Source of the DNA: JBLMYQ01 sp050260055
GTDB taxonomy: Bacteria > Bacillota > Clostridia > Acetivibrionales > UBA4821
Direction: 5' to 3'
DNA length: 64,000 bases
Assembly (NCBI GenBank): GCA_050260055.1
Contig: JBLNBO010000022.1
Coordinates: forward strand, 62,001-126,000
This document shows, in pieces, positions 60,006 through 64,000 of the stretch. Numbering within the stretch: position 1 is the first letter of the stretch; the number at the start of each line of letters is the position of its first letter. Both the position numbers and the translations under genes were made by a program. The notes beneath the pieces were generated by a model. The model was not told the origin of the DNA. It did no database searches and saw only the letters and a list, made by a program, of their open reading frames with translations.

Positions 60006-60629
60006 GTGCCTAAAGTTGCTTTATATAATTCGCAAGGCGAACAGATTGGTAGTTTTCAATTAAGTGATAGTGTATTTGGAGCAGAAGTAAATGAAGCAGT
60101 GCTCCATGAAGTAGTTGTGAACCAGCTTGCAAATCGCAGGCAGGGCACTCAGTCAACCAAGACAAGAGGAGAAGTTCGAGGTGGAGGAATCAAACCCTGG
60201 AGACAAAAAGGTACAGGTAGAGCTCGTCAGGGTAGTATCAGAGCACCACAATGGATTAAAGGTGGTATAGCATTAGGACCAAAACCAAGAAGCTTTAAAT
60301 ATTCAGTACCTAAGAAAGTTAAGAGAATTGCAATGAAATCAGCTCTTAGCGCAAAGGTTATTGATAATAACGTATTGGTTGTTGAGGAATTTAAATTTGA
60401 TCAAATTAAAACAAAAAGAATGGCTGAAATACTCAAGAAGATGGATGTTAACACGAAAGCATTGATCGTTCTTCCAGAGAAGAGTATTGAGATTCAAAAA
60501 TCTGCAAGAAATATAGTAGGAGTAAAGACACTTTTAGTTAATACTCTTAATGTATATGACATTTTGAAATATGACAAATTTATTGTGACAAAAGATGCAG
60601 TTGCCAAGATAGAGGAGGTGTACGTATAA
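60006..60629 (+). CDS. rplD: 50S ribosomal protein L4
   Basis: L4 is 207 residues from GTG 60006, after AAAGGAGG. The exit-tunnel loop TKTRGEVRGGGIKPWRQKGTGRARQGSIRAPQW is complete. In Escherichia coli L4 represses its own operon through the leader; whether that occurs here is unknown. Its stop overlaps the rplW start (TAATG). Confidence 0.98.
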   Translation: MPKVALYNSQGEQIGSFQLSDSVFGAEVNEAVLHEVVVNQLANRRQGTQSTKTRGEVRGGGIKPWRQKGTGRARQGSIRAPQWIKGGIALGPKPRSFKYSVPKKVKRIAMKSALSAKVIDNNVLVVEEFKFDQIKTKRMAEILKKMDVNTKALIVLPEKSIEIQKSARNIVGVKTLLVNTLNVYDILKYDKFIVTKDAVAKIEEVYV

Positions 60630-60985
60630 TGAGAACTCCTGAAGATATCATTGTAAGACCTATAATTACTGAAAAAAGCAATGACGAGTTAGGATTAGGA
60701 AAGTACACTTTCGAAGTTGTTAAGAATGCAACAAAGACAGAAATAAGAAGTGCTGTTGAACAATTATTCCAGGTTAAAGTATTATCGGTGAATACAATAA
60801 GTATGCCAGGCAAGGCAAAGAGACGCGGTGTTCATATTGGTAAAACTCCTGACTGGAAAAAAGCAATAGTAAGGATTGATACAAATCCGAAACCTGAAAT
60901 ATTCCTTGATAAAGGCGGTAAGGAAAAACTTACAGGCAAAAAGTATAAGGATAATATAGAAGAATTCGGTGGTGTCCAAGCGTAA
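60629..60985 (+). CDS. rplW: 50S ribosomal protein L23
   Basis: L23 surrounds the tunnel exit and docks trigger factor and SRP. The 118 residues have DIIVRPIITEKS at the start and FEVVKNATKTEIRSAVEQLF, with a C-terminal extension of about 20 residues compared with the shortest members. It overlaps the rplD stop. Confidence 0.97.
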   Translation: MRTPEDIIVRPIITEKSNDELGLGKYTFEVVKNATKTEIRSAVEQLFQVKVLSVNTISMPGKAKRRGVHIGKTPDWKKAIVRIDTNPKPEIFLDKGGKEKLTGKKYKDNIEEFGGVQA

Positions 60986-61019
60986 AATTGTGATAATTGA
61001 TTAAGGGAGTGAAAAAGAA

Positions 61020-61847
61020 ATGGCAATAAAAAAATACAGTCCAACGACTCCTTCAAGAAGGCAAATGACAGTTATTGATTATTCGGATTTAACAAAAAAA
61101 GCTCCGGAAAAAAGCTTACTAGAGCCTATGAAGAAGCATTCAGGACGAAACAATACAGGTAGAATAACAATCAGGCATCGTGGAGGCGGCAATAGAAGGA
61201 AGTATAGGGTAATCGATTTCAAGAGGAGTAGAGATGATGCGAAAGCAGTTGTTACTTCAATTGAATACGATCCAAACAGAAGTGCAAATATTGCCCTGAT
61301 TCAATATGATGATGGACAAAAGAGCTATATAATTGCAGCTAATAATCTTAAAGTAGGGGATCAGGTTGAATCAGGTATTAATGCTGATATTAAACCTGGA
61401 AACACTCTGCAAATTGCTAATATTCCTGTTGGTACAATGATACACAATATTGAGCTTAAACCTGGTAAGGGTGGGCAGCTTGTAAGAAGTGCAGGGAGTT
61501 CAGCACAACTTATGGCAAAAGAAGGAGATTATGCTCAGGTTAGACTTCCTTCTGGCGAAGTTAGAAGGATTAGCATGAAATGCAGAGCTACAATAGGGCA
61601 AGTTGGAAATATCGAGCATGAAAATGTTTCTTACGGAAAAGCAGGAAGAACAAGATGGCATGGAGTTAGGCCAACTGTTAGAGGTGTAGTAATGAACCCA
61701 ATCGATCACCCTCATGGTGGTGGAGAAGGAAAATCTCCGATTGGTAGACCAGGTCCGGTTACTCCTTGGGGTAAACCAACACTCGGACTTAAAACCAGAA
61801 AGAAGAAAAAAGCTTCAGATAAGTTTATAGTCAAGAAGAGGAAGTAA
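61020..61847 (+). CDS. rplB: 50S ribosomal protein L2
   Basis: L2 (275 residues) is needed for subunit joining and peptidyl transfer. It has MAIKKYSPTTPSRRQMT, the GRNNTGRITIRHRGGGNRRKYR core, and the near-C-terminal VMNPIDHPHGGGEGKSPIGRPGPVTPWGKPTLG with the key His. TAAGGGAG lies upstream. Confidence 0.98.
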   Translation: MAIKKYSPTTPSRRQMTVIDYSDLTKKAPEKSLLEPMKKHSGRNNTGRITIRHRGGGNRRKYRVIDFKRSRDDAKAVVTSIEYDPNRSANIALIQYDDGQKSYIIAANNLKVGDQVESGINADIKPGNTLQIANIPVGTMIHNIELKPGKGGQLVRSAGSSAQLMAKEGDYAQVRLPSGEVRRISMKCRATIGQVGNIEHENVSYGKAGRTRWHGVRPTVRGVVMNPIDHPHGGGEGKSPIGRPGPVTPWGKPTLGLKTRKKKKASDKFIVKKRK

Positions 61848-61870
61848 GGCTTGCGAAAGGAGGAGTAAGA

Positions 61871-62155
61871 ATGAGTAGATCGGTTAAAAAGGGACCTTAT
61901 ATATATCCAAGTTTATTAAAGAAAATTGAGGAAATGAACAAGGCCGGAGACAAGAAGGTTGTTAAGACTTGGTCAAGGGCATCTACAATATTTCCACAAA
62001 TGGTTGGACACACAATAGCTGTTCACGATGGAAGAAAGCATGTTCCAGTCTATGTTACTGAAGATATGGTTGGACACAAACTTGGTGAGTTTGCACCAAC
62101 AAGAACCTTTAAAGGACACAGTGGACATACAGAAAAATCAACTGCATTAAAATAA
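61871..62155 (+). CDS. rpsS: 30S ribosomal protein S19
   Basis: S19 (94 residues): MSRSVKKGPYI, TWSRASTIFPQMVGHTIAVHDGRKHVPVYVTEDMVGHKLGEFAPTRTFKGH. AAAGGAGG precedes the ATG. All conserved parts are present. Confidence 0.98.
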   Translation: MSRSVKKGPYIYPSLLKKIEEMNKAGDKKVVKTWSRASTIFPQMVGHTIAVHDGRKHVPVYVTEDMVGHKLGEFAPTRTFKGHSGHTEKSTALK

Positions 62156-62278
62156 TAAAACGGCTCTTAGTTCATTGGCGGTACGTAGTGGTCAGTAAAA
62201 GTTAAATATAAAAGAAGGTTTAACTGTCAACTATTAACTGTCAACTGGCGAAAGCCAAATGGAAGGAGGATAAGAGTA
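62156..62278. repeat. Spacer with a single heptamer arm (rpsS-rplV)
   Basis: The 123-base spacer contains TTTAACTGTCAACTATTAACTGTCAACTG (62218-62247), one arm of the heptamer elements. Only faint traces of the opposite arm are seen. GGAAGGAGG at the right end serves rplV. It is an unusual insertion inside a ribosomal operon. Confidence 0.6.
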
Positions 62279-62614
62279 GTGGAAGCAAGAGCGGTATTAA
62301 GGCACGCAAGAATTTCTGCTCGTAAGGTAAAAATAGTAATAGATTTAATTAAAAACAAGAAGGTTGGAGATGCTTTGGTAATTTTAAAAACTACCCCAAA
62401 AGCGGCTTCACCAATTGTTGAGAAACTAGTTAAATCCGCAATGGCTAATGCGGAAAACAATCATAATATGAATGTTGATGATTTGGTTATTTCTGAAATA
62501 TATGCAAACCAAGGACCAACAATGAAAAGGATTGAGCCAAGAGCACAAGGTAGGGCATACAGGATAAGAAAGAGATCAAGTCACATTACGGTAGTACTTC
62601 GTGAAGCAAAGTAA
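62279..62614 (+). CDS. rplV: 50S ribosomal protein L22
   Basis: L22 (111 residues) from GTG 62279, after GGAAGGAGG. The N-terminal VEARAVLRHARISARKVKIVIDLI and the tunnel-lining loop ending IEPRAQGRAYRIRKRSSHITVVL are complete. Confidence 0.97.
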   Translation: MEARAVLRHARISARKVKIVIDLIKNKKVGDALVILKTTPKAASPIVEKLVKSAMANAENNHNMNVDDLVISEIYANQGPTMKRIEPRAQGRAYRIRKRSSHITVVLREAK

Positions 62615-62733
62615 CGATAACACTTAATAAATTAAAAAACAAATTAAGGGAGTTATCGATGAAATTCGCAAAGTTAGTATTAAGGAAAGAAATTGCTTTA
62701 AAACTTTGCTCATTATAAGAAGGAGGATAGAAA

Positions 62734-63399
62734 ATGGGCCAAAAAGTTCATCCACATGGGTTAAGAATTGGGATCATCAGAGATTGGGATGCAAAATGGT
62801 ACGCAGACGACAAAACTTTTGCTGATAATCTCATTGAGGACATGAAAGTTAGAAAATATGTAAAGAACAAATTATTTATCGCAGGCGTTTCCAAGGTTGA
62901 AATAGAAAGAGCAGCAAACAAGGTAAAAGTTAATGTTTATACTGCGAAGCCTGGAATAGTAATTGGAAAAGGTGGAGCGTTAATTGATGTTCTTCGTAAG
63001 GACCTTGAGAAAATGACTGATAAAAGCGTACTTGTAAACATCTGTGAAGTAAAGGTTCCTGAGCAGGATGCTCAACTAGTTGCTGAAAACATCGCATCAC
63101 AGCTTGAAAAGAGAGTATCTTTCAGAAGAGCAATGAAGCAAGCAATGGGCAAAGCAATGAAATCTGGAGCCAAGGGAATTAAAACATCGGTTGCAGGAAG
63201 ATTAGGCGGAGCTGAAATTGCAAGAACAGAACATTATCATGAAGGTACTATTCCACTGCAAACAATGAGAGCCGATATAGATTATGGTTTCCATGAAGCA
63301 AATACAACTTATGGAAAAATTGGTGTTAAGGTTTGGATTTATAAAGGCGAGGTTCTTCCAAGAGCCAGGAAGACAAAAGCAGTTGAAGGAGGCGAATAA
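62734..63399 (+). CDS. rpsC: 30S ribosomal protein S3
   Basis: S3 (221 residues) forms the mRNA entry helicase with S4 and S5. MGQKVHPHGLRIGIIRDWDAKWYAD, the KH domain GIVIGKGGALIDVLRK, and GRLGGAEIARTE near the C-terminus are seen. AAGGAGG precedes the ATG. The 119-base spacer upstream holds a 19-codon frame (62659-62718) that I do not regard as a gene. Confidence 0.98.
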   Translation: MGQKVHPHGLRIGIIRDWDAKWYADDKTFADNLIEDMKVRKYVKNKLFIAGVSKVEIERAANKVKVNVYTAKPGIVIGKGGALIDVLRKDLEKMTDKSVLVNICEVKVPEQDAQLVAENIASQLEKRVSFRRAMKQAMGKAMKSGAKGIKTSVAGRLGGAEIARTEHYHEGTIPLQTMRADIDYGFHEANTTYGKIGVKVWIYKGEVLPRARKTKAVEGGE

Positions 63400-63401
63400 A
63401 G

Positions 63402-63842
63402 ATGTTGATGCCTAAAAGAGTTAAGCGTAGAAAGGTTCAAAGAGGCAGAATGACTGGTATGGCTACTCGTGGAAATAAAGTATACGAAGGCGAATACGGT
63501 TTGAAGGCACTTGAGCCAGCTTGGATAACAAGCAATCAAATAGAGGCTGCGAGAATTGCAATGACACGTTTCATAAAAAGAGGCGGTAAAGTTTGGATAA
63601 AGATATTCCCTGATAAACCTGTTACAGCTAAACCTGCTGAAACACGTATGGGTAGTGGAAAAGGTTCACCGGAATATTGGGTAGCAGTTGTGAAACCAGG
63701 AAGGATATTGTTTGAGATTGCAGGAGTACCTGAGGAAACAGCAAAAGAAGCAATGAGACTTGCTGCACACAAGCTGCCGATAAAATGCAAATTTGTAGTC
63801 CGCGGTGAGGAAATGGATGGTGAAAACAATGAAAGCGAATAA
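63402..63842 (+). CDS. rplP: 50S ribosomal protein L16
   Basis: L16 (146 residues): MLMPKRVKRRKVQRGRMTGMATRGN, WITSNQIEAARIAMTRFIKRGGKVWI and MGSGKGSPEYWVAVVKPGRI. GGAGGCG precedes the ATG, 2 bases after rpsC. A second in-frame ATG at 63408 is possible. It overlaps rpmC. Confidence 0.98.
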   Translation: MLMPKRVKRRKVQRGRMTGMATRGNKVYEGEYGLKALEPAWITSNQIEAARIAMTRFIKRGGKVWIKIFPDKPVTAKPAETRMGSGKGSPEYWVAVVKPGRILFEIAGVPEETAKEAMRLAAHKLPIKCKFVVRGEEMDGENNESE

Positions 63843-64000
63843 ATTAAAAGATAAATTACAAGAAATGAGAGATATGACATCAATAGAACTTGAAAAAGAG
63901 CTTTCAGAACTGAAAAAAGAATTGTTCAAACTTAGATTTCAGTTAGCAACAAATCAATTAGACAATTCTAATAAGGTTAGTAGTGTAAAAAAAGATATTG
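63829..64000 (+). CDS. rpmC: 50S ribosomal protein L29 (5' part, cut by window end)
   Basis: The frame from ATG 63829 runs off the window and encodes 57 residues. It contains SELKKELFKLRFQLATNQLDN, the hallmark of L29, and the expected NKVSSVKKDI that follows. It overlaps rplP by 14 bases. A GTG three codons earlier (63820) is an alternative start. L29 helps form the tunnel exit. Gene order rplP-rpmC is universal in this operon. Confidence 0.95.
   Translation, partial: MKANKLKDKLQEMRDMTSIELEKELSELKKELFKLRFQLATNQLDNSNKVSSVKKDI

Noticed and set aside
62659..62718. 19-codon frame between rplV and rpsC
   Set aside because: It has GGGAG upstream but no recognisable peptide, and lies in a spacer of an operon in which other spacers also carry odd insertions.

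Overview
The window is a low-GC chromosomal segment from an anaerobic, endospore-forming, flagellated Clostridia-type Firmicute. The evidence is spoVA genes and gpr, a Bacillus/Clostridium-style flh-che-sigD operon with cheC and cheD, AGGAGG-type ribosome sites, and surface proteins held by S-layer homology (SLH) modules rather than sortase signals. Gene content recalls cellulolytic clostridia (Acetivibrio/Ruminiclostridium-like), but the genus is a guess.

Layout. (1) 1-14245, + strand: the distal flagellar/chemotaxis operon, in the order flhB (end only), flhA, flhF, flhG, a PilZ protein, cheB, cheA, cheW, cheC, cheD, a small membrane protein, sigD, a DUF342/FapA-like protein, a small hydrophilic protein and a SwrB-like protein, closed by a terminator. 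(2) 14375-24664: housekeeping and spore genes (M16 peptidase, holA, gpr, bactofilin on the - strand, an orphan 339-residue protein, greA, lysS, a 34-residue peptide, an M50 protease, tsaD). A cluster of three DnaA boxes lies just after tsaD. (3) 24915-31824: a class A penicillin-binding protein, then a - strand spoVAC-spoVAD-spoVAEb-spoVAEa operon, dodecin and a second PilZ protein, and a + strand P-loop/Asp23 protein. (4) motA-motB on the - strand with a good sigma-D promoter, back to back with the complete atp operon (atpI B E F H A G D C). (5) 41775-58510: a surface region with two paralogous FN3 giants ending in degenerate SLH repeats, a small three-SLH protein, murA, a 1411-residue mosaic SLH protein, then two tandem c-di-GMP-I riboswitches, each with its own terminator, in front of a secreted Pro-Pro-endopeptidase-like zinc protease. 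(6) 58631 to the end: the S10 ribosomal protein operon from a structured leader through rpsJ, rplC, rplD, rplW, rplB, rpsS, rplV, rpsC and rplP into rpmC (cut by the window edge).

The unifying theme is the motile-to-sessile switch. The window carries flagellar export, chemotaxis, sigma-D and the motor, plus two PilZ proteins and a tandem c-di-GMP riboswitch. The best candidate for a new system is the riboswitch-controlled protease together with nearby SLH/FN3 proteins, whose inter-domain linkers carry Pro-Pro-x-Pro sites of the type cut by the Clostridioides difficile and Paenibacillus alvei PPEP enzymes. The inferred model is that low c-di-GMP lets the protease be made, and it then sheds adhesins. 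A second recurring feature is a family of intergenic elements with inverted arms built from 7-base units, inserted inside the flh, atp and ribosomal operons.
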